Part shown: in pieces, positions 9,687 to 18,523 of the stretch | Numbering within the stretch: the stretch's first letter is position 1 | Layout: each line of letters opens with the position of its first letter | Origin: DASXUG01 sp036504995 | Lineage (GTDB): Bacteria; Pseudomonadota; Gammaproteobacteria; Burkholderiales; Methylophilaceae | DNA: 64,000 nt | NCBI GenBank assembly: GCA_036504995.1 | Contig: DASXUG010000011.1 | Span: forward strand, 62,001 to 126,000 | Reading direction: 5' to 3' | The notes under the pieces: model-generated | Database searches by the model: none | What the model saw: only the letters and a program-made list of their open reading frames with translations | Told to the model about the DNA's origin: nothing | Translations under genes and position numbers: made by a program

Positions 9687-9695
9687 TGGTATGAT
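9687..9695 (+). promoter_or_regulatory. Possible extended -10 promoter element for lpxC
   Basis: The sequence TGGTATGAT fits an extended -10 (TGn followed by TATGAT). It lies about 68 bases before the lpxC start in the 145-base gap after ftsZ. No good -35 hexamer is visible at the usual distance. A weak stem (CTGATT at 9699 pairing with AATCAG at 9715) follows in the presumed leader. This is a by-eye match only. Confidence 0.3.
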
Positions 9696-9762
9696 GGACT
9701 GATTATTTGTATTAAATCAGCCTGTTACTCTATGGGTGGCTGAAAACGAAATTGAAGCTAAC

Positions 9763-10692
9763 ATGTTAAAACAACGTACATTAAAAAAGGCGATTAGCGC
9801 CACTGGTGTTGGTTTGCACACAGGTTACAAAGTTAAAATGACTTTGCTTCCTGCTGCGCCTAATACTGGTATTGTTTTTCGACGTGTCGATCTGCCCGAC
9901 GCGCCAGAAATCAAAGTGCAGCCGCATATGGTGACAGATACGCGCATGTGTTCAACCTTGGAACACAACGGTGCGCGTGTCGCCACTATCGAGCATTTAA
10001 TGTCCGCTTTCGCTGGTTTGGGCGTAGATAATGTCGTTATTGAGTTATCTTCCGCAGAAGTGCCGATTATGGATGGTAGTTCTGGGCCTTTTGTATTTTT
10101 GTTGCAGCAAGCTGGCTTGGTCGAGCAAGCTGCGCCGAAAAAGTTTATCCGCATCAAAAAAGTGGTTGAAGTCCATGATGGTGATAAATGGGTACGTTTT
10201 GAACCGTATTTTGGGTTTAAAATTGATTTTACTATCAATTTTACACATCCTGTTTTTGATCATACTGGCAACAATGTTAAAATTGATTTTGCCGACAACT
10301 CATATGTGAAAGAAGTCAGCCGTGCACGCACTTTTGGCTTTATGCATGAAGTAGAGGCGTTGCGCTCAGTCGGTTTGGCGCGTGGTGGTAGTTTAGATAA
10401 CGCCATCGTGTTAGATGAGTACCGTGTATTAAACAGCGATGGATTGCGTTACGACAATGAGTTTGTAAAGCATAAAACGCTAGATGCAATTGGCGATTTG
10501 TACGTGTTAGGGCATCCCCTCCTTGGTGCCTTTACCGCGTACAAATCTGGCCATGCGCTCAATAATCAAATCCTACGCACCCTATTGGCGGATGAGGAAG
10601 CTTGGGAGTACGCTAGCTTCGAAAAAATCGAAGAAGCTCCAAAAGGTTTTCAAGCCCCCATTATGGCGCAACCAGTTCTACAATTCGGCTAA
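9763..10692 (+). CDS. lpxC: UDP-3-O-acyl-N-acetylglucosamine deacetylase
   Basis: Zinc-dependent deacetylase, the committed step of lipid A synthesis. The start at ATG 9763 gives 309 residues beginning MLKQRTLKKAI, aligned with the family N-terminus; a longer GTG start at 9736 would add nine residues without family support. The zinc ligands are H78 (ATIEHLMSA), H237 and D241 (VKHKTLDAIGD), and H264 (KSGHALNN) is the general acid. It is the classical last gene of the dcw cluster. Confidence 0.97.
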   Translation: MLKQRTLKKAISATGVGLHTGYKVKMTLLPAAPNTGIVFRRVDLPDAPEIKVQPHMVTDTRMCSTLEHNGARVATIEHLMSAFAGLGVDNVVIELSSAEVPIMDGSSGPFVFLLQQAGLVEQAAPKKFIRIKKVVEVHDGDKWVRFEPYFGFKIDFTINFTHPVFDHTGNNVKIDFADNSYVKEVSRARTFGFMHEVEALRSVGLARGGSLDNAIVLDEYRVLNSDGLRYDNEFVKHKTLDAIGDLYVLGHPLLGAFTAYKSGHALNNQILRTLLADEEAWEYASFEKIEEAPKGFQAPIMAQPVLQFG

Positions 10693-10706
10693 GGTAACAT
10701 CACAGC

Positions 10707-10889
10707 ATGTTAGTACTACGCGTTTTAGCGATTTTTGTACTAATTACCTTAGCTGTTTCTTTTGGTGTTTATCTGCTTTCGGGCGATAAGCGCTATCTTC
10801 GTTTTTGTTGGCAGCTCATTAAGTTTTCACTTGTTCTAGTCTTGGTATTTATGGTGGTGGTCGCAGTTGGACGCATTATTTTGTTCTGA
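10707..10889 (+). CDS. Small two-segment membrane protein, unknown function
   Basis: A 60-residue protein starting 14 bases after the lpxC stop. It consists almost entirely of two hydrophobic segments (about residues 3-24 and 38-58), separated by a charged turn GDKRYLRFCWQ. An upstream AAGGTAA could serve as a ribosome site. Its position right behind lpxC suggests cotranscription. I do not recognise a named family. The composition and lack of overlap with another gene favour a real gene over a chance frame. Confidence 0.65.
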   Translation: MLVLRVLAIFVLITLAVSFGVYLLSGDKRYLRFCWQLIKFSLVLVLVFMVVVAVGRIILF

Positions 10890-10975
10890 TGTGACAATGC
10901 CGCATTTAAACTGATCTCACCTATTGAAACTAAGGCCAATAGTGCCTATCCTAGTGCTAGGGGTTAAAATTTTAA

Positions 10976-13021
10976 TTGGATAGATTTATGTGGTGGATGG
11001 GGATTTTCAAACAAGCGGTATCGGTAGTCTTACTCGCTATTAGCATGAGTGCGGTGGCTTTGCCTAACGATACTGAAACAGCTGATGCTTTGTTTAACAA
11101 AGCTCGCGACGCTTATCAAGCTAAAAATGAAGCCGCTTTGACTGATGCCTTGCAGCAAATGCAAGCGCAGCAATACATACTCGCGCCTTATGCCACCTAT
11201 TGGTTAATGTTGTTACAGATGAGCAACCCCGATGCGGATCTATCGAATGAACGTATGCAGGCATTTTTTAACCAATATGCCGATTATCCTTTTACCGATC
11301 GCCTGCGTGGCGAGTGGCTCAAGCAACTCGGCAAGCGCCAAGACTGGAAAACCTTGCTAGATGAATACCCAAGATTTCAGCGTGATGATGTCGGAGTGAA
11401 GTGTTATGTGTTGCAAGCGCGGGCGCAAGCTGGCGATATGCAAGCCTTGGTGGAGGGTAAAGATGTTTGGTTAAGCGCTATCGACCAGCCCAGTAATTGT
11501 GGACAGTTGTTCGATGTCATGCAAAAAGCCAATGTGCTTAAGGATGAAGATATTTGGGCACGGTTCAGATTGGCTTTGCAAGAAGGCAAGCTAAGCCTTG
11601 CAAAAAGTGTCCTGTCACGCCTGTCTAAAGCGGAATCTACTGGTGCAACACTCATTGATAAAACTTATCAAAATCCACAGCAAGTCTTAGATAAAAAACT
11701 ACTTTCTACTAAAACCACATTAGGGCGCGAGTTAACACTTTTTGCGATTGATCGTCTGGCACGCAGCCAAATTGAAAATACGGTGAGTAGCTGGCAAAAA
11801 ATGGAGCCCACATTTAGCGCTGAAGAGCGCCAGTATGCATGGGGTCGCATTGGCTTATGGGCGGCGAAATTACACTATCCTTTGGCCACAGATTATTTTG
11901 AGCGTGCAGGTAAGGGCATATTAAATCAGGAGCAAATGGCATGGAAAGCAAGGAGTTACCTCCGCGCTAAAGATTGGGCTAAAGTGCAAACCGTGATTAA
12001 CGATATGTTGCCATCACAACAAGAGGAAGCAGTTTGGCGCTACTGGAAAGCGCGCGCATTCAAAGAGCAAAAACAAATCCCCATGGCGAATGCGCTCTTA
12101 GTGCCCCTTTCCCATGAACGAACTTATTACGGTTTGCTAGCGGAGGAGGAGTTGGGTGACGTGTTAACGGCATTGCCGAATATCTATATACCAACAGCTG
12201 AGGATGTGAGTACTATTAAAAGCTTGCCTGGCATTCAGCGTGCAATGGAGTTGATGCGGTTTGATATGCGTTGGGAATCACGCATGGAGTGGGCAATGGC
12301 AACCAAAGATTTGGATGATAAGGGCCTTATTTCAGCGGCTGATTTTGCCTCGCAGCAAGAGTGGTATGATTTGGCCATTAGCACTGCGGATAAAACAAGT
12401 ACGCTACATAACTATGCCCTGCGTTATCCAACGCCTTATCGTGCTTTGGTAAAAGAGGAAGCGCGTGATCAGGGCATTGATGAAGCATGGGTGTACGGTT
12501 TAACGCGTCAAGAAAGTCGCTTTGTCAGCAACGCCAAATCTGGCGTGGGGGCGGCAGGTTTGATGCAACTAATGCCGGCGACGGCAAGTTGGGTCGCTAA
12601 ACGCATGGGTATAGGCTATAGCGGTGGTATGATTCATCAGCAGGATACCAATATTAAGCTAGGTACTTATTATTTACGCTACACCTTGGATTTAATGGGT
12701 GGCCAAGCACTCATGGCCACTGCTGCTTATAATGCTGGGCCAGGGCGTGCCAAGCGCTGGGGAGCCGGCGATGCAGTCGAGGGCGCAATTTACGCTGAAA
12801 CTATCCCTATTTATGAAACGCGTTTATATGTGCAAAAGGTGATGGCGAATGCCTATTTTTATGCGCATAGATTGGGAACAAAAGTAATGACGCTGAAACA
12901 GAGACTGGGCGTGGTGGGCGGAGATGCAACAGTGATTGCCAATACGGTTGTGCCAGTGGCCAGTGAAAACACGATGGCTAAAAGTGATGATGTAGAATCA
13001 AAAACAGAGCAAAAACCATAA
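10976..13021 (+). CDS. slt: Soluble lytic murein transglycosylase (Slt70 type)
   Basis: Periplasmic enzyme cleaving the MurNAc-GlcNAc bond of peptidoglycan to form 1,6-anhydro ends. The 681-residue protein has a signal peptide (hydrophobic stretch then VALPND), a long alpha-helical superhelix of repeat-like helices to about residue 480, and a C-terminal lysozyme-like domain. That domain carries the catalytic Glu in GLTRQESRF, then GAAGLMQLMPATA and TAAYNAGPGRAKRW. The start is uncertain: TTG at 10976 has AGGGG 12 bases upstream, and ATG at 10988 gives a shorter signal peptide. The C-terminal tail after residue 640 is low-complexity. Confidence 0.93.
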   Translation: MDRFMWWMGIFKQAVSVVLLAISMSAVALPNDTETADALFNKARDAYQAKNEAALTDALQQMQAQQYILAPYATYWLMLLQMSNPDADLSNERMQAFFNQYADYPFTDRLRGEWLKQLGKRQDWKTLLDEYPRFQRDDVGVKCYVLQARAQAGDMQALVEGKDVWLSAIDQPSNCGQLFDVMQKANVLKDEDIWARFRLALQEGKLSLAKSVLSRLSKAESTGATLIDKTYQNPQQVLDKKLLSTKTTLGRELTLFAIDRLARSQIENTVSSWQKMEPTFSAEERQYAWGRIGLWAAKLHYPLATDYFERAGKGILNQEQMAWKARSYLRAKDWAKVQTVINDMLPSQQEEAVWRYWKARAFKEQKQIPMANALLVPLSHERTYYGLLAEEELGDVLTALPNIYIPTAEDVSTIKSLPGIQRAMELMRFDMRWESRMEWAMATKDLDDKGLISAADFASQQEWYDLAISTADKTSTLHNYALRYPTPYRALVKEEARDQGIDEAWVYGLTRQESRFVSNAKSGVGAAGLMQLMPATASWVAKRMGIGYSGGMIHQQDTNIKLGTYYLRYTLDLMGGQALMATAAYNAGPGRAKRWGAGDAVEGAIYAETIPIYETRLYVQKVMANAYFYAHRLGTKVMTLKQRLGVVGGDATVIANTVVPVASENTMAKSDDVESKTEQKP

Positions 13022-13045
13022 CAATAATTTGAAGTAGAGGACAAC

Positions 13046-13993
13046 ATGCAGATTAACCATGTATGCGTATTAGGCGGCTCAGGTTTTGTTGGTAGCGCAT
13101 TGGTGCACCAACTAAGCGTGGCGGGTTTCGGGGTAAAGGTGTTAACGCGTCGACGCGAATCGAGCAAACATTTAATCTTGTTACCCAATGTTGAAGTGGT
13201 TGAGTGTGATGTGATGGACGACAGCGCATTAAGCGCACAAATAAAAGGGTGCAATGCGGTGATCAATCTGATTGGTATATTGCATGAATCGAGCAAGTTG
13301 AGCTTTGATGCGATACACGCGAATCTGCCTAAACGCGTGGCAAAAATTTGCGAGACACATTCGGTTAAGCGCTTGTTGCAGATGAGCGCTTTACACGCTA
13401 GCTTGCATGCGCCAAGCGCTTATTTGCGCTCGAAAGCTGCGGGTGAGGAAATCTTAAAGGATTGCGCCAAGCAGCTTAATGTGACAATTTTAAAGCCCTC
13501 TATAATCTTTGGGCGAGGGGATGGCTTTATCAATCTGTTTGCCACTATTGTTAAACTCATGCCAGTGATCTTGTTGGCAAAACCTAAGGCAAAATTCCAA
13601 CCTATTTTCGTAGAAGATGTTGCCCGCACGTTTGTGGCTTCACTTAATAACATTGAAACCTACGGCAAAAGTTATGATTTAGCAGGCCCTAAAGTGTACA
13701 GCCTGAAAGAGTTGGTGCAATACGTGGCTGATACCCTCGGAGTTAAACGCCAAATCATCGGCTTGGGAGATGGGCTGTCTTATCTGCAGGCATTTTTCAT
13801 GGAACTATTGCCGGTTAAGTTAATGACGCGCGACAACGTACGTTCGATGGAGGTTGATAGCACTTCTAAGGCAGCTTTCCCAGCAATATTTGGTTTTCAG
13901 CCTATATGCTTAGAAGCCGTTGTGCCGCAGTATTTAGTAGATGATACTTATCGTGCCAAGTATCAGCTATTTCGTGGCTTGTCTGGTCGGTAA
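13046..13993 (+). CDS. NAD(P)-dependent epimerase/dehydratase, NDUFA9-like
   Basis: Atypical short-chain dehydrogenase of 315 residues. The N-terminus has the nucleotide loop VLGGSGFVGSALVHQL, followed by charged residues KVLTRRRE where the NAD(P) ribose binds. The middle segment INLIGILHES and later RSKAAGEEIL and LKPSIIFGRGDGF resemble the complex I NDUFA9 / NAD-dependent sugar epimerase group found in many betaproteobacteria. The canonical YxxxK is replaced by YLRSKAAG, where the lysine follows by four. Preceded by AGAGGA 8 bases before the ATG. Substrate cannot be told from sequence. It lies 24 bases after slt and just before cca. Confidence 0.85.
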   Translation: MQINHVCVLGGSGFVGSALVHQLSVAGFGVKVLTRRRESSKHLILLPNVEVVECDVMDDSALSAQIKGCNAVINLIGILHESSKLSFDAIHANLPKRVAKICETHSVKRLLQMSALHASLHAPSAYLRSKAAGEEILKDCAKQLNVTILKPSIIFGRGDGFINLFATIVKLMPVILLAKPKAKFQPIFVEDVARTFVASLNNIETYGKSYDLAGPKVYSLKELVQYVADTLGVKRQIIGLGDGLSYLQAFFMELLPVKLMTRDNVRSMEVDSTSKAAFPAIFGFQPICLEAVVPQYLVDDTYRAKYQLFRGLSGR

Positions 13994-14025
13994 CCTAGGT
14001 ATGCCTAGGCGATGAGGGACGTCGT

Positions 14026-15243
14026 TTGAAAGTCTACAGCGTTGGCGGTGCGGTACGCGATGAACTGTTAGGTTTGCCTGTTAAAGATCGCGATTTTGTC
14101 GTGGTTGGTAGCACTCCATCTGAAATGCAGGCTCTGGGCTATCGTCCCGTAGGTAAGGATTTTCCCGTTTTTTTGCATCCTAAAACGCATGAAGAATATG
14201 CCCTTGCGCGTACCGAGCGTAAAACCGCACCAGGTTATAAAGGCTTTCAAATCCACGCCTCAGCCGAAGTGACGTTAGAGGAAGACCTTGCACGACGTGA
14301 CTTTACCATGAACGCCATTGCCAAGGACGAAAGTGGGCAATTGGTCGATCCTTATCACGGCGTTGACGATATTCAGGCCAAAATCATCCGTCATGTCAGC
14401 CCTGCATTTAGCGAAGATCCAGTACGAATTTTACGAGCAGCACGTTTTGCCGCAAGGTTTACCGAGTTTGCCGTGGCGAGTGAAACCATGGCATTGATGC
14501 GTCAAATGGTTGCGGCGGGCGAGGTCGATGCATTGGTGGCAGAGCGCGTCTGGCAAGAGCTCGCTAAAGGCTTAATGGAAGCAAAACCCAGTCGTATGTT
14601 TGAGTTGCTGCGTGAATGCGGCGCGTTACAGCGTATCATGCCAGAGCTAGACCGTCTCTGGGGTGTACCGCAGCCGCCGCAACATCATCCTGAAATTGAC
14701 ACAGGCGTTCACGTGATGATGGTGATAGATTATGCCGCCAGCCAGGGCTTTTCGCTAGCAGTGCGCTTCGCAGCGTTGACGCATGATTTGGGTAAAGGTA
14801 CCACGCCCAAAGAGATACTTCCTCGTCACCTTGGGCACGAAGAGCGTAGTGTCCATTTGCTTAAAGACCTAAGTAAAAGATTACGCGTGCCTAACGATTG
14901 CAAAGAGTTAGCCCATATCGTGGCAAAATTTCATGGCAAGATGCATCAGGCATTAGCAATGCGTCCCGAGACGCTACTTAACTTTTTACAAGAGCTCGAT
15001 GCGATTCGCCAGCCTGAGCGCTTACGCGAGTTCTTAAAAGCCTGCGAAAGTGACTCACGCGGCAGAACAGGGCTACAAAGCTGCCCATGTCCAGAAGCGG
15101 ATTATTTACTCTCAGCATTGCAAGCTGTGATGTCGGTAGATGCTGGAGCGGTGGCTAAGCAATTTAGCGAGCCTGAGGCAATTAAACAGGCGATTTTTGA
15201 GGCTAGATTAGCTAAAATTAAATTGGTATTATTTCCGATATAG
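14026..15243 (+). CDS. cca: Multifunctional CCA tRNA nucleotidyltransferase
   Basis: Adds or repairs the 3' CCA of tRNAs; the long form also carries HD-domain phosphohydrolase activity. The start is a TTG with GAGGGA upstream, giving KVYSVGGAVRDELLG directly aligned with the E. coli enzyme start. Catalytic carboxylates are in PVKDRDFVVVGS, the RRDFTMNAIA block lies near residue 90, and RILRAARFAARF follows. The C-terminal half has an HD domain with LTHDLGKGTTP near residue 255, and HLGHEERS. 405 residues is the usual size of the gram-negative multifunctional enzyme. Confidence 0.95.
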   Translation: MKVYSVGGAVRDELLGLPVKDRDFVVVGSTPSEMQALGYRPVGKDFPVFLHPKTHEEYALARTERKTAPGYKGFQIHASAEVTLEEDLARRDFTMNAIAKDESGQLVDPYHGVDDIQAKIIRHVSPAFSEDPVRILRAARFAARFTEFAVASETMALMRQMVAAGEVDALVAERVWQELAKGLMEAKPSRMFELLRECGALQRIMPELDRLWGVPQPPQHHPEIDTGVHVMMVIDYAASQGFSLAVRFAALTHDLGKGTTPKEILPRHLGHEERSVHLLKDLSKRLRVPNDCKELAHIVAKFHGKMHQALAMRPETLLNFLQELDAIRQPERLREFLKACESDSRGRTGLQSCPCPEADYLLSALQAVMSVDAGAVAKQFSEPEAIKQAIFEARLAKIKLVLFPI

Positions 15244-15351
15244 ATTGGATTAATCAATTTACCAATTGCTGACTTTCGTGGCAGAATGTTGTGTATATTT
15301 GGTTTATGGTCTAATCTACTTAACAGTGATTTAATATAAAAAAGACAACAA

Positions 15352-15855
15352 ATGAACTCACCAATTGTTATTGATGTTGAAGCCTCTGGTTTTGGCGCAG
15401 GTAGTTACCCGATAGAGGTTGGCTACGTCAATGAAGAGGGTAAGACTTGGTGCGCACTCATCGCGCCACAAGATGGTTGGGTGCATTGGGACCCCGAAGC
15501 AGAAAAACTGCATCAAGTATCACGTGAAACTCTGCGCAGGCATGGTAAAGATGCCGCCGCAGTGGCTGCGCACTTAAATGATGTGTTTCAGAACAAAACA
15601 GTATATACCGACGCTTGGATGAATGATTTTACTTGGATGAATCTTTTGTTTGAAGTGGCAGGGATGCAGCCACATTTTAAGCTTGAAGATTTGCGTAGCG
15701 TGTTGACCGATGAACAGCAGGCAATATGGCATGAAGAAAAGCAGGCTATTATGGATGAGTTGAAACTGGATAGGCATCGCGCTAGCACTGATGCTAAAGT
15801 GATTCAGCTTACATGGGTGAAAACATCTGGCGAAAATAGGCATTTAACTGATTGA
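15352..15855 (+). CDS. DEDDh-type 3'-5' exonuclease-like protein
   Basis: A 167-residue protein with the exonuclease fold. Exo I is VIDVEASGFGAGSYPIEVG (D8 and E10 in the metal site), Exo II includes YTDAWMNDFTWMN near residue 85, and Exo III is HRASTDAKV near residue 143 (His and Asp five apart). The lack of extra domains suggests a stand-alone nucleic acid exonuclease of the RNase T/epsilon superfamily. No partner is nearby, so its substrate is unknown. A 108-base AT-rich gap separates it from cca. Confidence 0.8.
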   Translation: MNSPIVIDVEASGFGAGSYPIEVGYVNEEGKTWCALIAPQDGWVHWDPEAEKLHQVSRETLRRHGKDAAAVAAHLNDVFQNKTVYTDAWMNDFTWMNLLFEVAGMQPHFKLEDLRSVLTDEQQAIWHEEKQAIMDELKLDRHRASTDAKVIQLTWVKTSGENRHLTD

Positions 15856-15897
15856 CGCTATGGATTACACATTGTCATCCAGTTTAAGCCATCTAGC

Positions 15898-16461
15898 TTA
15901 AGTTTTAGAAGCAGTATCGATCAAAATTTTAGCGGCTTTTTTAGCGTATTTGATGGCGCCAGAGCCGCGTTTCATTTGCTCCGCTTGAATTGCACCCTCA
16001 ATCAACATTGAAAGTTGCAGGCTTAGGCCTTCGGCTTCTTTGATGCCTGCTTCTTTGGCTAAATTAGCTAAATACATCCTGAAGTGTTTAGACTGCTCGG
16101 CTGAGAGTTTGTGTACGGCACTTTCTTCGTTAGGAAACTCGGCGGATGCTTTGATAAACGCCATGCCGCGAAAGTCAGGCGCTGTCACCCACTCTTCAAT
16201 AAAGTCTAATAGTTTTTGCAGTTTCTCAGATGGCTGTTTGGTATTTTGGTTAAGTTTCTCGTTAAGCCAGTTCTCAAAGTCTTGGTGACCACGTGCCAGT
16301 ACCTCTAAAATTAAATCCTCTTTAGATTTAAAGTGCTTATATAGCGTCATTTTTGTGGTGCCAGCAACCGCCACAATGGTATCGACGCCTGTTGAATTAA
16401 TACCGCGCGTCTGAAATAAATCAGACGCTACATGCAATATTTTTTCGCGTAATGCAGACAT
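15898..16461 (-). CDS. TetR/AcrR family transcriptional regulator
   Basis: Ligand-controlled repressor of 187 residues. The N-terminal helix-turn-helix is clear: LFQTRGINSTGVDTIVAVAG followed by TKMTLYKHFKSKEDLILEVL. The C-terminal ligand domain contains LLDFIEEWVTAPDFRGMAF. GGAG lies upstream of the ATG. It is divergent from the secreted SRPBCC gene at 16693 across an AT-rich 231-base gap, the usual arrangement for autoregulation and control of the neighbour. A second, DNA-binding-less copy of the C-terminal type of domain may occur in the gene at 17289. Confidence 0.93.
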   Translation of the reverse strand: MSALREKILHVASDLFQTRGINSTGVDTIVAVAGTTKMTLYKHFKSKEDLILEVLARGHQDFENWLNEKLNQNTKQPSEKLQKLLDFIEEWVTAPDFRGMAFIKASAEFPNEESAVHKLSAEQSKHFRMYLANLAKEAGIKEAEGLSLQLSMLIEGAIQAEQMKRGSGAIKYAKKAAKILIDTASKT

Positions 16462-16544
16462 TGGGCTACTCCTTGACGATGGATCAATGCGTGTACTTTA
16501 TCATTAAATGTGTAATTAATCACTAAATCTCAATGCAGTATATC

Positions 16545-16567
16545 GACTAGTAAGTCATATTTTAGTC
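16545..16567. promoter_or_regulatory. Possible operator in the tetR/SRPBCC divergent gap
   Basis: GACTA and TAGTC form a short inverted repeat with 13 bases between, in the middle of the AT-rich divergent intergenic region 16462-16692. The position suits a TetR operator, but the arms are short and could be chance. Confidence 0.22.
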
Positions 16568-16692
16568 TATATTAAATATTAATATCAAATAATTACTTAC
16601 GAGTTGTTTACATCTAAATTAAGCAAGCATAATATATACTCATCTGTATATTAATAACGGTATGTGGAAATTAACTCTTAAGGAGAGATGTA

Positions 16693-17217
16693 ATGAATAA
16701 ATTACTGTTGGTGGTGATGGCATTGATGATGACAACTTCATTTGAAGCTGTCGCAGCAAAAGCGAAAACATTGAAGGTGAACGAAAAAATTGAGATTAAT
16801 GCTTCTGCTGATAAAGTATGGGAAAACCTTGGTGATTTTGGTGCAATTGAGAAGTGGCATCCTGCATTTGCTAGCACTGAAATTGTGGGCGGCACAAATA
16901 ACAAGGTGGGTGCACAACGTGTGTTAACTTTAAAAGATGGTGGCAAGATCAACGAAACACTAACAGCCTACAGTGCTAGCAAAAAAACCATGACTTATAA
17001 AATTACAGAGAGCGTTGTGCCAGTAAGTCATTACTTAGCAACTATTGATGTGGTGGCAAAAGGCGCTAACAAGAGTTTAGTGGTTTGGCACGCGACATTT
17101 AAGCGTAAAGATTTAGCTGATGCACCAGCTGCTGGTCAGGATGACGAAACAGCCGTTAAAACGATCACTACAGTATTTCAGGCTGGTTTGGAAAATGTTA
17201 AGAAAATCAGTGAGTAA
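16693..17217 (+). CDS. Exported SRPBCC (START-like) family protein
   Basis: A 174-residue protein with a signal peptide (MNKLLLVVMALMMTTSFEAVAA, cleavage around AVAAKA). It is followed by a polyketide cyclase/START-like domain: LKVNEKIEINASADKVWENL opens the fold, with GDFGAIEKWHPAF and a later KRKDLADAP loop. Such domains bind hydrophobic ligands; no catalytic motif is evident. A strong AAGGAGAG site precedes the ATG. It is divergent from the TetR gene and probably controlled by it. A rho-independent terminator follows at about 17250. Confidence 0.82.
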   Translation: MNKLLLVVMALMMTTSFEAVAAKAKTLKVNEKIEINASADKVWENLGDFGAIEKWHPAFASTEIVGGTNNKVGAQRVLTLKDGGKINETLTAYSASKKTMTYKITESVVPVSHYLATIDVVAKGANKSLVVWHATFKRKDLADAPAAGQDDETAVKTITTVFQAGLENVKKISE

Positions 17218-17247
17218 GGCTTAATAAATAAAGCTGAGGATGTAAAT

Positions 17248-17280
17248 AAAAAGGGCACATTGAGTGCCTTTTTATTTTTT
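17248..17280. terminator. Rho-independent terminator, convergent gap
   Basis: GGGCAC at 17253-17258 pairs with GTGCCT at 17264-17269 around the loop ATTGA, extended by A/T pairs and followed by a T-rich run to 17280. The A-run before the stem lets it work for the leftward operon ending at 17289 as well. Confidence 0.85.
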
Positions 17281-17288
17281 GCTAATAA

Positions 17289-18098
17289 TTAATTTGTGGA
17301 GTTTTTCATTAGCATGGGGGTGTAGTTACAATTTACTTTAGCTAAATACATATTGGCGATGGCTTGATCTTGTGGGTTTTTGGGAGGTTGGCCTCCTACT
17401 ACGTTTTCTATGTAAACTTTTTTGTGCGCATCTGGAATTTGTAGGGCTTCCGGAAAGTGGCAATCGCCATGGCGCATTTGTTCCATCACAACAAACATAT
17501 CAGCCGCAGCTTTAGGGTTGGCTACTTCTGCCACCGCTAGGTTGTTGTCTGATTCGTGATTAAATAAGGTTGATTGAGTAATGGTTACTGAATCTAGTGA
17601 ACCTTGCTTGTGCAGGAATAATACACCGCCAACAATCAATACACCTGCGATGCTTGCAGCAATACCGTAGATTAATGATTTGTGCTTAGCTTTGTGTGTG
17701 GCAGGTGGATTTGCGGTCGAGTGGCTACTGGTGTCAGGGTCTGCCAATGCTTCTTTTTGAGCGTTGATGAGCGCTGCTGCTGCAAACTTGGCATGGGTTA
17801 GGTGATTGGCTTCTAATGAACTGAGGCTTTCTTTAAGTGCGCCTATCGCCATATAATAAAGTTGCTGGGCTAACACTTCTGGTAGTTGGGCGTTATTTGC
17901 GCGCGCTTCTTCTGTTAAATAGGCGAGTAAGTGATGTGGTAGAGCATCAGGTTTAAATGTGCCATGAAAGGATTCACGAATTTGTGGCGCCTCTACCCAG
18001 TCAGCTAGGATATCGAACAGGCTAAGCATTCTGGCCTCTGGCGTAGTGCCAGATTTTTTGAGCATTTTAATTAGCCAAGCTGAGTCTAAGATTTCCAT
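17289..18098 (-). CDS. Membrane protein with TetR-C-like N-terminal domain, unknown function
   Basis: A 269-residue protein I cannot assign to a named family. Residues 20-115 look like the ligand/dimer half of a TetR regulator: SLFDILADWVEAPQIRESF parallels LLDFIEEWVTAPDFRGMAF in the regulator at 15898-16461. There is no helix-turn-helix ahead of it. A polar stretch then leads to one hydrophobic segment (about 143-165), and an exported domain follows with two cysteines (GDCHFPE and VNCNYTP). It is the last gene of tlpA-hemJ-this gene, starting 11 bases after hemJ. The upstream ribosome site is weak. The domain resemblance was made by eye. Confidence 0.7.
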   Translation of the reverse strand: MEILDSAWLIKMLKKSGTTPEARMLSLFDILADWVEAPQIRESFHGTFKPDALPHHLLAYLTEEARANNAQLPEVLAQQLYYMAIGALKESLSSLEANHLTHAKFAAAALINAQKEALADPDTSSHSTANPPATHKAKHKSLIYGIAASIAGVLIVGGVLFLHKQGSLDSVTITQSTLFNHESDNNLAVAEVANPKAAADMFVVMEQMRHGDCHFPEALQIPDAHKKVYIENVVGGQPPKNPQDQAIANMYLAKVNCNYTPMLMKNSTN

Positions 18099-18109
18099 GA
18101 TTGTAGGCG

Positions 18110-18523
18110 CTAAAAAGGTTTAACTACGACTAAAATGATGATGCCTATCAGCGCAAGCACTGGGGCCTCGTTTAACCAGCGGTAAAATACATGGCTATGT
18201 TGGTTGCGATCATGTTTGAAGTCTATCAGCAATTTTCCGCAGTAAATATGGTAAATCACAAGCAAGACCACTAAGCTTAACTTGGCGTGTAGCCAGCCAC
18301 CACTAAAACCGCCTTGTATCATTAGCCATAAGCCAAATCCGATAGTAAACACTGCCCCTGGGGTCATGATGCCGTAAAATAGCTTGCGCTCCATGATTTT
18401 AAAGCGCGCGTTGCTGGCTTCATCATCCGACATGGCGTGATAAACAAACAAACGCGGCAGATAAAACAGCCCCGCAAACCATGTCACCATGAAAATGATG
18501 TGCCACGCTTTAATCCACAGCAT
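18110..18523 (-). CDS. hemJ: Protoporphyrinogen IX oxidase HemJ (UPF0093)
   Basis: Small integral membrane protein of 137 residues with four hydrophobic segments. It matches the HemJ family by WIKAWHIIFMVTWFAGLFYL with the conserved His in the first segment, LPRLFVYHA, and GGWLHAKLSLVVLL in the third. HemJ oxidises protoporphyrinogen IX to protoporphyrin IX in heme synthesis where HemG/HemY are absent. Its start directly abuts the tlpA stop, so the two are coupled. Confidence 0.88.
   Translation of the reverse strand: MLWIKAWHIIFMVTWFAGLFYLPRLFVYHAMSDDEASNARFKIMERKLFYGIMTPGAVFTIGFGLWLMIQGGFSGGWLHAKLSLVVLLVIYHIYCGKLLIDFKHDRNQHSHVFYRWLNEAPVLALIGIIILVVVKPF

Noticed and set aside
9736..9762. GTG start extending lpxC by nine residues
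   Set aside because: The family N-terminus begins at the ATG at 9763 (MLKQRTLK); upstream residues show no similarity.
17289..18098. A second TetR transcription factor
   Set aside because: There is no helix-turn-helix before the TetR-C-like region and the protein continues into a membrane segment.
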